Source: Ectothiorhodospira shaposhnikovii (lineage in GTDB: Bacteria; Pseudomonadota; Gammaproteobacteria; Ectothiorhodospirales; Ectothiorhodospiraceae). From it: 64,000 nt of DNA. Location: assembly GCF_022227765.1 (NCBI RefSeq), contig NZ_JAJMLZ010000011.1:1-64000 (forward strand), given 5' to 3'. Under the pieces are notes generated by a model. The model made no database searches. It had not been told where the DNA came from and saw only the letters and a program-made list of their open reading frames with translations. The position numbers and the translations under genes are program-made. The stretch's first letter is position 1. Each line of letters starts with the position of its first letter. Shown piece by piece: positions 56,419 through 64,000 of this stretch.

Positions 56419-57828
56419 GTGATGACTGCAAAGACCCTTTACGACAAGCTCTGGGATGCCCACGTGGTCCGTACCGAAGAGGACGGCACCGCGCTCCTGT
56501 ATATCGACCGGCATCTGGTCCACGAGGTGACCTCGCCCCAGGCCTTCGAGGGCCTGCGACTGGCTGGCCGCAAGCCCTGGCGCAGCCACTCCGTGGTGGC
56601 GGTCCCCGACCACAACGTACCCACCCGTGATCGGGATCAGGGCATCGCCGATCCGGTCTCCCGCACCCAGGTGGAGACCCTGCAGCAGAACGTGCGGCAT
56701 TTCGGGCTCACCTTTTTCCCCATGGGGGACATCCGCCAGGGCATCGTCCATGTGATTGGACCGGAGCAGGGGGCCACCCTGCCGGGCATGACCGTGGTCT
56801 GTGGCGATTCCCACACCTCCACCCACGGCGCCTTCGGTGCCCTGGCCATGGGCATCGGCACCTCCGAGGTGGAGCATGTGCTGGCCACCCAGTGCCTGTT
56901 GCAGAAGAAAATGAAGAGCATGCTCATCTCCGTGGACGGGCAGGTGGGTCCCGGTGTCACCGCCAAGGACATCGTGCTGGCCATCATCGGCGAGATCGGC
57001 ACCGCCGGTGGTACCGGCTATGCCATTGAGTTCGGGGGAGACGCTATCCGCGCCCTGTCCATGGAAGGACGCATGACCGTCTGCAACATGGCCATCGAGG
57101 CCGGTGCCCGTGCCGGCATGGTGGCGGTGGACGACACCACCATCGATTACGTCAAGGGTCGTCCCTTTGCACCCAAGGGGGCCTACTGGCACCAGGCGGT
57201 GGCGGCCTGGCGCGAACTCCATTCCGATCCCGATGCCCGGTTCGACCGGGTGGTGCATATCGACGCCGCCGGCATCGAACCCCAGGTGACCTGGGGCACC
57301 TCTCCCGAAATGGTGTTGCCGGTCTCCGGCAAGGTCCCCAACCCGGACGCGGTGGCCGACGAGGTGAAGGCCAACGGCATGCGCCGGGCTCTGGAGTACA
57401 TGGGCCTGACCGCCGGCATGCCGGTGTCCGACATCACCGTGGACAAGATTTTCATCGGTTCCTGTACCAATGCCCGCCTGGAGGATATCCGCGCCGCCGC
57501 CGAGGTGGTCAAGGGACGTCGCGTGGCCGGGAACGTGAAGCTGGCCCTGGTGGTGCCCGGTTCCGGGTTGGTGAAGCAGCAGGCGGAACAGGAGGGGCTG
57601 GATCGCATCTTCCTGGATGCCGGGTTCGAATGGCGTGAACCGGGCTGTTCCATGTGCCTGGCCATGAATGCGGACCGGCTTGAGCCCGGCGAGCGTTGCG
57701 CCTCCACCTCCAACCGTAATTTCGAGAGTCGTCAGGGCTTGGGTGGCCGCACCCATCTGGTGAGTCCGGCCATGGCCGCGGCGGCGGCGGTGACGGGCCG
57801 ATTCGTGGACGTGCGTGAGCTCAACTGA
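56419..57828 (+). CDS. leuC: 3-isopropylmalate dehydratase large subunit
   Basis: Aconitase-family [4Fe-4S] enzyme that isomerises 2- to 3-isopropylmalate in leucine synthesis. Substrate motif [17 protein letters not shown] and cluster Cys in [13 protein letters not shown] and [10 protein letters not shown] are present. The first residues [15 protein letters not shown] match the family start. It is followed within 20 bases by leuD. Confidence 0.97.
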   Translation: MMTAKTLYDKLWDAHVVRTEEDGTALLYIDRHLVHEVTSPQAFEGLRLAGRKPWRSHSVVAVPDHNVPTRDRDQGIADPVSRTQVETLQQNVRHFGLTFFPMGDIRQGIVHVIGPEQGATLPGMTVVCGDSHTSTHGAFGALAMGIGTSEVEHVLATQCLLQKKMKSMLISVDGQVGPGVTAKDIVLAIIGEIGTAGGTGYAIEFGGDAIRALSMEGRMTVCNMAIEAGARAGMVAVDDTTIDYVKGRPFAPKGAYWHQAVAAWRELHSDPDARFDRVVHIDAAGIEPQVTWGTSPEMVLPVSGKVPNPDAVADEVKANGMRRALEYMGLTAGMPVSDITVDKIFIGSCTNARLEDIRAAAEVVKGRRVAGNVKLALVVPGSGLVKQQAEQEGLDRIFLDAGFEWREPGCSMCLAMNADRLEPGERCASTSNRNFESRQGLGGRTHLVSPAMAAAAAVTGRFVDVRELN

Positions 57829-57845
57829 CAAAAGGTACCGCAGTG

Positions 57846-58481
57846 ATGGAAAAATTCGAGACACTCAACGCCCTGGTCTGTCCGCTGGACCGCTCCAACG
57901 TGGATACGGACGCCATCATCCCCAAGCAGTACCTCAAGTCCGTGAAACGCACCGGTTTCGGCCCCAACCTGTTCGATGACTGGCGCTACCTGGACCCGGG
58001 TGAGCCGGGCATGGACCACAGCCGGCGTCGGGTGAACCCCGACTTCGTACTCAACCAGCCTCGCTACGAGGGGGCGCGGATCCTGCTGGCGCGCAAGAAC
58101 TTCGGTTGCGGTTCCTCTCGCGAACACGCGGTATGGGCCCTGACCAACTACGGTTTTCGCGTGGTCATCGCGCCGAGCTTTGCGGACATCTTCTTCAACA
58201 ACAGCTTCAAGAACGGCCTGCTGCCCCTGATTCTGGACGAGGCCATTGTCGATCAACTGTTCCGCGAGGCCGAGGCCTCGCCGGGCTACAGGCTGACCGT
58301 GGACCTTCAGGCCCAGACCGTGGTGACGCCATCCGGGGCATCCTTCCCGTTCCAGGTGGACCCCTTCCGCCGCCACTGCCTGCTCAATGGTCTGGATGAC
58401 ATCGGCCTGACCTTGCAGCACGGGGAGGATATCCGGGCCTACGAGGCCCGTCGTCGGACCGAGGCGCCCTGGCTGTTCTGA
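57846..58481 (+). CDS. leuD: 3-isopropylmalate dehydratase small subunit
   Basis: Partner of LeuC. Signature motifs: [18 protein letters not shown] and [20 protein letters not shown] 57846 is used; GTG 57843 is adjacent. 211 residues is normal. Confidence 0.96.
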   Translation: MEKFETLNALVCPLDRSNVDTDAIIPKQYLKSVKRTGFGPNLFDDWRYLDPGEPGMDHSRRRVNPDFVLNQPRYEGARILLARKNFGCGSSREHAVWALTNYGFRVVIAPSFADIFFNNSFKNGLLPLILDEAIVDQLFREAEASPGYRLTVDLQAQTVVTPSGASFPFQVDPFRRHCLLNGLDDIGLTLQHGEDIRAYEARRRTEAPWLF

Positions 58482-58491
58482 GCCTTTCCCC

Positions 58492-58527
58492 TCATCCCCG
58501 GCCCTTCTCCCCCAAGGGGGAGAAGGG
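58492..58527. repeat. Intergenic palindromic repeat, copy B
   Basis: CCCTTCTCCCCC-AA-GGGGGAGAAGGG (58502-58527) is a perfect 12-bp hairpin just after leuD, preceded by TCATCCCCGG. The first 20 bases match copy A at 56284-56303 in reverse orientation. Such clusters are widespread REP-like intergenic repeats; the hairpin could also stabilise the leuCD transcript. Confidence 0.75.
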
Positions 58528-58582
58528 AGCCCCATGCAAAGCCCCTCTCTCCAATTCCATTCATCGCGGAGAATCGACATTC

Positions 58583-59662
58583 ATGACCCAGAACATTCTC
58601 ATCCTGCCCGGTGACGGCATCGGCCCGGAAATCGTTGCCGAGGCCACTCGTCTTCTCAACGCGCTCAAGGACCGTTTCGGCCTGGCCGTGGAACTGGAAG
58701 AGGCCCCCATCGGCGGCGCGGGCTATGATGCCGCCGGCAAGCCGCTGCCCGACGAGACCCTAGCCCTGGCCCGGGCTGCCGATGCGATCCTGCTGGGTGC
58801 TGTGGGCGGCCCCCGCTATGACCAGCTGGCCTGGGAACTGCGCCCCGAACGGGGGCTGCTGGCCATCCGCTCCGAGCTGGCCCTGTTCTCCAACCTGCGC
58901 CCGGCCATCCTCTATCCGCAGCTGGCATCCGCCTCGGCCCTGAAGCCGGAGATCGTTGGCGGCCTGGACATCATGATCCTGCGCGAGCTGACCGGCGGTG
59001 CCTACTTCGGCAAGCCCCGCGGCATCCAGACCCGCGAGGACGGGGTGCGGGAAGGCTTCAACACCATCATCTATTCCGAGCCGGAAATCGAACGCATCGT
59101 ACGCAGTGGTTTCGAGATCGCCATGAAACGTGATCGCCGCCTGTGTTCGGTGGACAAGGCCAATGTGCTGGAAGTCTCCCAGCTCTGGCGCGAGGTGGCC
59201 GAGCGGGTGGCCAAGGAGTACCCGGAGGTGGCCCTGTCCCACATGTACGTGGACAATGCGGCCATGCAGCTGGTGCGGGCACCCAAGCAGTTCGACGTGA
59301 TCGTGACGGAAAACATGTTCGGCGATATCCTCTCCGATGCCGCCGCCATGCTCACCGGTTCCATCGGTATGCTGCCTTCCGCCTCCCTGGACGCCGGAGG
59401 CAAGGGCATGTACGAGCCCATTCACGGCTCCGCCCCGGACATCGCCGGCCAGGGCGTGGCCAATCCGCTGGCCACCTTGCTGTCGGTGGCCATGATGCTG
59501 CGCTACACCCTGAACGAAGAGGCCCAGGCCGCCCGCGTGGAAGCCGCGGTGGGCCGGGTGCTGGATCAGGGGCTGCGCACCGCCGACATCTGGACCGAAG
59601 GCTGCCGCAAGGTGGGAACCCGAGAGATGGGCGAGGCCGTGGTGGCCGCGCTGGCGGACTGA
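58583..59662 (+). CDS. leuB: 3-isopropylmalate dehydrogenase
   Basis: NAD-dependent oxidative decarboxylation of 3-isopropylmalate. [18 protein letters not shown] at the start, the substrate-binding [13 protein letters not shown] and the [19 protein letters not shown] block are present. It follows leuD after 101 bases holding a palindromic repeat. Confidence 0.97.
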   Translation: MTQNILILPGDGIGPEIVAEATRLLNALKDRFGLAVELEEAPIGGAGYDAAGKPLPDETLALARAADAILLGAVGGPRYDQLAWELRPERGLLAIRSELALFSNLRPAILYPQLASASALKPEIVGGLDIMILRELTGGAYFGKPRGIQTREDGVREGFNTIIYSEPEIERIVRSGFEIAMKRDRRLCSVDKANVLEVSQLWREVAERVAKEYPEVALSHMYVDNAAMQLVRAPKQFDVIVTENMFGDILSDAAAMLTGSIGMLPSASLDAGGKGMYEPIHGSAPDIAGQGVANPLATLLSVAMMLRYTLNEEAQAARVEAAVGRVLDQGLRTADIWTEGCRKVGTREMGEAVVAALAD

Positions 59663-59780
59663 CGGGCAAGGCAGACGATGGCCGGTATCCGGGATTTTCG
59701 TGCGGATACCGGCGTACCTGTTAGACTGATACACAACGCAGTTCGAACGACAGATACCGAATCCAAGGAATTATTGAGCG

Positions 59781-60803
59781 ATGAGCAAAACCTATGATGT
59801 GGCCGTGGTCGGCGCCACCGGCGCCGTGGGCGAGACCATGTTGTCCATCCTGGCGGAACGCAAGTTCCCGGTAGGCAATGTCCATGCCGTGGCCAGCAGC
59901 CGCTCCGCCGGCAGCCGGGTGGCCTTCGGTAACAAGCAACTGGTGGTGGAAGACCTGGCCACCTTCGATTTCTCCAAGGTGCAGATCGGCCTGTTTTCAC
60001 CCGGTGCCTCCGTGTCCAAGGAGTATGCACCCAAGGCCGCTGCCGCCGGTTGCGTGGTGATCGACAACACCTCCCAGTTCCGTTACGACGACGACATCCC
60101 GCTGGTGGTACCGGAGGTCAACCCCCATGCGGTGGCCGGGTACAAGAACCGCGGCATCATCGCCAACCCCAACTGCTCCACCATTCAGATGCTGGTGGCC
60201 CTCAAGCCCCTGCACGATGCCGCCGGCATCGAGCGCATCAACGTGGCCACCTACCAGGCCGTGTCCGGCACCGGCAAGGAGGCCATCGAGGAACTGGCTA
60301 CCCAGACCGCTCAGTTGCTCAACGGCAAGCCGGTGGAATGCAAGGTCTATCCCAAGCAGATCGCCTTCAACGTACTGCCGCACATCGACGTCTTCATGGA
60401 GAATGGCTACACCAAGGAAGAAATGAAGATGGTCTGGGAGACCCGTAAGATCATGGAGGATGACCGGATCCAGGTGAACCCCACCACGGTGCGCGTGCCC
60501 GTGTTCTACGGTCATTCCGAAGCGGTGCACATCGAGACCCGCGACAAGCTCACCGCCGAACAGGCCCGTGAACTGCTGTCCAGGGCGCCCGGCGTGGTGG
60601 TCATGGACGAACGCCGTGACGGCGGTTATCCCACGGCGGTTACGGAAAGTGCCTCCCAGGATCCGGTGTTTGTCGGGCGCATCCGGGAAGACATCTCCCA
60701 TCCCCGCGGCCTGAACCTGTGGGTGGTGGCGGACAATGTCCGCAAGGGCGCGGCCTTGAACAGTATTCAAATCGCGGAAGTTTTGATAAAAGATTTTCTT
60801 TAA
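59781..60803 (+). CDS. asd: Aspartate-semialdehyde dehydrogenase
   Basis: Reduces aspartyl phosphate to the semialdehyde feeding lysine, threonine and methionine synthesis. NADP site VAVVGATGAVGETMLSIL; catalytic Cys in NPNCSTIQMLVAL; His in the later VFYGHSEAVHIET block. 340 residues is normal. Order leuB-asd-fimV is conserved in many gammaproteobacteria. Confidence 0.97.
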   Translation: MSKTYDVAVVGATGAVGETMLSILAERKFPVGNVHAVASSRSAGSRVAFGNKQLVVEDLATFDFSKVQIGLFSPGASVSKEYAPKAAAAGCVVIDNTSQFRYDDDIPLVVPEVNPHAVAGYKNRGIIANPNCSTIQMLVALKPLHDAAGIERINVATYQAVSGTGKEAIEELATQTAQLLNGKPVECKVYPKQIAFNVLPHIDVFMENGYTKEEMKMVWETRKIMEDDRIQVNPTTVRVPVFYGHSEAVHIETRDKLTAEQARELLSRAPGVVVMDERRDGGYPTAVTESASQDPVFVGRIREDISHPRGLNLWVVADNVRKGAALNSIQIAEVLIKDFL

Positions 60804-60920
60804 GCATAGGTCCTGACCTGTCCCTGCACCTGACCGGCAATGCAGTTCCGCCGGTCCGGATGCAGGGCGCGTCACATCGGCAGGGGACTTGGCCGGACCG
60901 TTTCAGAAAGGGGACATGCC

Positions 60921-63677
60921 GTGCGCAGACTGGCTTTGGGAACCGCCTTGTGGGCACTCATGGCGCCGGGGGCGTCCGTGGCCCTTGGCTTGGGGGAGAT
61001 CGATACCCGTTCGGCACTGAATCAGCCCCTGCGGGCGGAGATCCACCTCTTGTCCGTGCGCCCCGGGGAGATGGAAGACCTGGTGGTCAGGCTGGCCCCC
61101 GATGCCCTGTTTCAGCGTCTGGGCATTGATCGCGCCCACCTGCTCTCCGATCTTCAGTTCGAGCCGGTCACCACGTCGGATGGACGTCATGTGATTCGGG
61201 TCACCTCCCGTAACCCCATCCGCGAACCCTTCCTGAATTTCCTGATTGAAGCCAGCTGGCCCGGTGGTCGACTGGTCCGTGAGTACACCGTGCTCCTGGA
61301 TCCGCCCACCATGTTCGAACGGGCACAGCCGCCGGCCCCCGCCGTGACCGCTCCCGCTCCGGTCGACCGCCGTCCGCCGCCGCCTGGTACGCCCCGCCCG
61401 GATGCCGCGACCCCCCCCCCGTCCACCTACCGGGTCAGGGGAGGGGACACCATGTGGGACCTGGGCACGCGACTGCGTCCGGATGCCGGTATCTCGGTCG
61501 AACAGATGATGATGGCCCTGTTGCGCGCCAATCCCGAGGCGTTCCCCGACGACAACATCAACAATGTCCGCAGCGGTAGCGTGCTGCGGGTGCCCGGGCG
61601 TGACGAGATCATGGCCCTGAGCGCGGCGGAGGCCCGTCGCGAGGTGGCCGCTCAGCACCGTCTGTGGCGGGAGTATCGGGCCCGTGCCGCCGAACAGCCG
61701 CCCAGGCCCCAGGTTCCGGCCGCGCCGGATGCACCGCCCGCGCCCCCCGCCGTGGCACTGCCGGATCCGGCGCCGAGGACGGCGGAGGAGGGACGCCTGG
61801 AGATCGTGGCCGAACCCGATGCCCGGACGGCCGATCGGGCGGCACGCCTGGAACAGGAACTGACCCTGCTGCGGGAGACCAGTGAAACTCGGCGCCAGGA
61901 AAGTCTCGAACTGCGGGACCGCATCCGCGAACTGGAAGACCTGCTGGAACGTCAGGGTCGCCTGCTGGCACTGAACAATCAGCAACTGGCACAGTTGCAA
62001 CGGCAACTGGCCCTTGCCCAGGGCGAGGACATGGATGCCATGCCCGCGCCGGTGCCGCCCTCGGCACCGATGATCCCCGAACCCCTGCCGCCCGCGGTGC
62101 CTGAGGTCCCACCGGAGGCCCCGGCACCGGCTGCGCCTGCCGCTCCCCAGCCTCCCGTCACCGTACCGGCACCTCAGCCCCAGACGACCGGCTTCCTGGC
62201 CGAGCTGTTGCGCAGCCCGTCCCTGCTGATCGGCGGGGGCTTCGGTATCCTTCTCATCCTTGCCCTGATCCTGCTGACCCTGCGGCGTCTGCGTGGTCAG
62301 TCCGATGAGGCCGGGGAGGCGACCGCCCCGCCGATGCGTTCGTTCCGTGAGCAGGAGACGCCGGCTTCCGCAGTCGGTACCGGTACCGCCACCCTGACCA
62401 CCGGGGCCGCGGCGGCGGGTGCCGGTCTGGCCGCGACGGCGACCAGACCCGCTTCGTCCGGGACCATGACGGGCAGTGAAACCGCGCAGGTTGACCTGAC
62501 TTCCACGGCCATGATGGATACCGTGGAGACCCCATTGCCCCAGATCTCCGTGTCCGCTGCTGACGGTACACCTTCCGAGGCGGGCAGCTGGGATGAAGTG
62601 ATCAATGACGACACCATCGCCGAAGCCGATGTCTATCTGGCCTACGGCCTCTACCAGCAGGCCGAGGATTTGCTCAAGGAGGCCCTGGTCCGTGAGCCCG
62701 AGCGTCCCGATTACCAGTTCAAGCTGGCGGAAACCTACTTTGCCACCGGCAACCAGGGCGCCTTCGACGAGACGGCGGCACGGATGTCCGAACTCAAGGG
62801 AGACCGTGCTTCCGCCCTGTGGGATCGACTGGTGACCATGGGACAGGAACTGAGCCCGGGTAACAGCCTCTATCAGGGCATGGGCAAGGCATCTTCCCCA
62901 GTGTCTTCGGCGGGCAGCGACGACAGCGATCTCCTGAGTACGCAGGATCTGGATGTATCCCTGGGCGATGTGGATTTTGATATCCACGATGACCTGGATA
63001 CCCTGGTGAAGGACCGTTCCGATGCCTCCGGTATTGATGAGGAAGCACCGACGGCACTGCAGCCAGGGAGTGAAGAAGAAGCGCCGACCCGTATGCAGGA
63101 TGCCGCGGCGCCGACCGAGCCAACCCGGGATGCCGGGAGGGTTCGGGACGAGGAGGAGGACACCCTCCAGTTCAGCCTGGGGGACCTGGATTTCGACATT
63201 GACGCGTTGGAGTCGGAGTCCGCCAAACCTCCGGCGCCGGCGGATCAGGGGGATGAGACGGTCAATCTCGACCGGCCTGAGCGGCACCCCGCCTCGACGC
63301 CTGATCGGCCGGCGGAACCGCCGTCCCCTGAGGACGAGGCAACGCTGGAAATCGATCTCAAGGATCTGGACTGGGCGGATGAAGACGCCACCCTCAAGGT
63401 GTCCGAGTCCTCCAGGAAGGACGATGCGGACGATACGGTACGTCTGTTGGAGGACTCCTTTACCGAAGATGATCTGAGAAATCTGGAGGACGACACCCAG
63501 AGTCTGGAAGATGCCTTCGGCCTCGGCGATGAAGTCAGCACCAAGCTGGACCTGGCCCGCGCCTACATCGACATGGGCGACGCGGAAGGTGCCCGCGCCA
63601 CCCTGGAAGAAGTCCTGGCGGAAGGTGATGCCCTGCAGCAGCAGGAGGCTCGGGAACTGCTGGATCAGATCCGCTGA
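60921..63677 (+). CDS. fimV: Pilus assembly/motility hub protein FimV
   Basis: A 918-residue inner-membrane protein that recruits type IV pilus and polar factors in Pseudomonas. A signal peptide and the FimV N-terminal domain (LGLGEIDTRSALNQPLRAEI) come first. A LysM peptidoglycan-binding domain follows (TYRVRGGDTMWDLGTRLRP), then a Pro-rich and coiled-coil stretch and one transmembrane helix (LLIGGGFGILLILALILLTL). The acidic cytoplasmic part ends in the C-terminal TPR-like motif (KLDLARAYIDMGDAEGARA). GTG 60921 with AAGGGG upstream fits the signal peptide; the frame opens earlier at 60840. Confidence 0.92.
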   Translation: MRRLALGTALWALMAPGASVALGLGEIDTRSALNQPLRAEIHLLSVRPGEMEDLVVRLAPDALFQRLGIDRAHLLSDLQFEPVTTSDGRHVIRVTSRNPIREPFLNFLIEASWPGGRLVREYTVLLDPPTMFERAQPPAPAVTAPAPVDRRPPPPGTPRPDAATPPPSTYRVRGGDTMWDLGTRLRPDAGISVEQMMMALLRANPEAFPDDNINNVRSGSVLRVPGRDEIMALSAAEARREVAAQHRLWREYRARAAEQPPRPQVPAAPDAPPAPPAVALPDPAPRTAEEGRLEIVAEPDARTADRAARLEQELTLLRETSETRRQESLELRDRIRELEDLLERQGRLLALNNQQLAQLQRQLALAQGEDMDAMPAPVPPSAPMIPEPLPPAVPEVPPEAPAPAAPAAPQPPVTVPAPQPQTTGFLAELLRSPSLLIGGGFGILLILALILLTLRRLRGQSDEAGEATAPPMRSFREQETPASAVGTGTATLTTGAAAAGAGLAATATRPASSGTMTGSETAQVDLTSTAMMDTVETPLPQISVSAADGTPSEAGSWDEVINDDTIAEADVYLAYGLYQQAEDLLKEALVREPERPDYQFKLAETYFATGNQGAFDETAARMSELKGDRASALWDRLVTMGQELSPGNSLYQGMGKASSPVSSAGSDDSDLLSTQDLDVSLGDVDFDIHDDLDTLVKDRSDASGIDEEAPTALQPGSEEEAPTRMQDAAAPTEPTRDAGRVRDEEEDTLQFSLGDLDFDIDALESESAKPPAPADQGDETVNLDRPERHPASTPDRPAEPPSPEDEATLEIDLKDLDWADEDATLKVSESSRKDDADDTVRLLEDSFTEDDLRNLEDDTQSLEDAFGLGDEVSTKLDLARAYIDMGDAEGARATLEEVLAEGDALQQQEARELLDQIR

Positions 63678-63711
63678 CCCTGCTCCGGCGTGATGTTGAG
63701 TGTCTGAGCGG

Positions 63712-64000
63712 ATGCACCCGGCCCTGAAGATTCTGGGTGTCGTCCTGTTCATCCTGTGCGTGGCCCAGGCCGGCTGGGCCGTGCTGGCGGTGGGCGGTCT
63801 ACTGGCCGCCGTCGCGCTGGCGGCCACCGGCGCCGAGGGCGTGGGGCGGTTCCTGGCGATGTCCCGCCGCCTCAAGTGGTTCTTTCTTTCCATCATCCTG
63901 ATCTTTGGCTGGTTCACCCCCGGTACGCCGTTGCTGGAATGGATGGGGGCCTGGTCTCCGGGGCGGGAAGGTCTGGTGATGGGCCTGCAGCGGACCCTGG
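63712..64000 (+). CDS. Membrane protein, EcfT/CbiQ-like, 3' end outside the window
   Basis: ATG 63712 opens a frame that runs to the window edge (96 codons). It starts MHPALKILGVVLFILCVAQA and contains two or more hydrophobic helices (AVLAVGGLLAAVALAATGAE, WFFLSIILIFGWF) and SRRLKWFF, resembling the transmembrane component of ECF-type transporters. The assignment is tentative because only the N-terminus is visible. It lies 34 bases after fimV; the truA gene often found there is not seen. Confidence 0.6.
   Translation, partial: MHPALKILGVVLFILCVAQAGWAVLAVGGLLAAVALAATGAEGVGRFLAMSRRLKWFFLSIILIFGWFTPGTPLLEWMGAWSPGREGLVMGLQRTL

Noticed and set aside
60903-63917. Very long minus-strand open frame (1004 codons) across fimV
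   Set aside because: Antisense to FimV with recognised LysM and C-terminal motifs; the reverse frame is repetitive Gly/Arg/Gln without domains.

Overview
The window reads as a GC-rich gammaproteobacterial chromosome. The gene content and orders (complete iscRSUA-hscBA-fdx-iscX followed by ndk, rlmN, pilF, rodZ, hisS, yfgM, bamB and der; sdhCDAB; leuCDB-asd-fimV) fit a member of the Chromatiales/Ectothiorhodospiraceae type, but that placement is inferred from gene order and not from a phylogeny. No rRNA, tRNA or CRISPR array was seen.

Layout. (1) Bases 1-9.5 kb are an accessory, visibly AT-richer region. It holds the end of a coiled-coil protein of unknown family, a P-loop NTPase fused to a TIR domain, a group II intron inserted antisense into the 3' end of the TIR gene, a ParE/RelE-type toxin-antitoxin pair, a transposase remnant, an Rpn-type PD-(D/E)XK nuclease, a broken vapBC pair, and an IS200/IS605-family element with divergent tnpA and tnpB. 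(2) 9.5-26 kb is core: suhB (minus), trmJ and cysE, then the isc operon with a recognisable IscR-type operator, then ndk, rlmN, pilF, rodZ, hisS, yfgM, bamB and der in one direction. (3) 26-34.5 kb is mostly minus-strand: a small membrane protein, ygfZ, a ZapG/YhcB-like protein, then the succinate dehydrogenase region. That region has sdhC, sdhD, sdhA and sdhB preceded by a small SDHAF4/DUF1674 gene and followed by sdhE, with ygfX and an Nfu-type scaffold on the opposite strand; psd closes it. (4) 34.5-39.2 kb carries prmB, hemN, aroC and an MFS transporter. (5) 39.4-48.6 kb is a single minus-strand run of seven genes: two RND adaptors flanking one RND pump, followed without real gaps by four Mrp/complex-I-like membrane subunits. 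(6) 48.7-55.1 kb has a lipoprotein lipase-like hydrolase, a patatin, a GntP-family permease with a very strong terminator, and a membrane alpha/beta hydrolase. (7) 55.3-64 kb has a LysR regulator divergent from leuC-leuD-leuB, then asd, fimV and the start of an EcfT-like membrane protein.

How it fits together. Iron-sulfur assembly (isc, an Nfu-type protein, ygfZ) sits near major Fe-S clients such as SdhB, RlmN, HemN and LeuC. The SDH locus carries both a flavinylation factor (SdhE) and an SDHAF4-like factor. The most unusual parts are the TIR/P-loop plus coiled-coil pair at the left edge, a candidate anti-phage system, and the composite RND efflux/Mrp-like antiporter operon.
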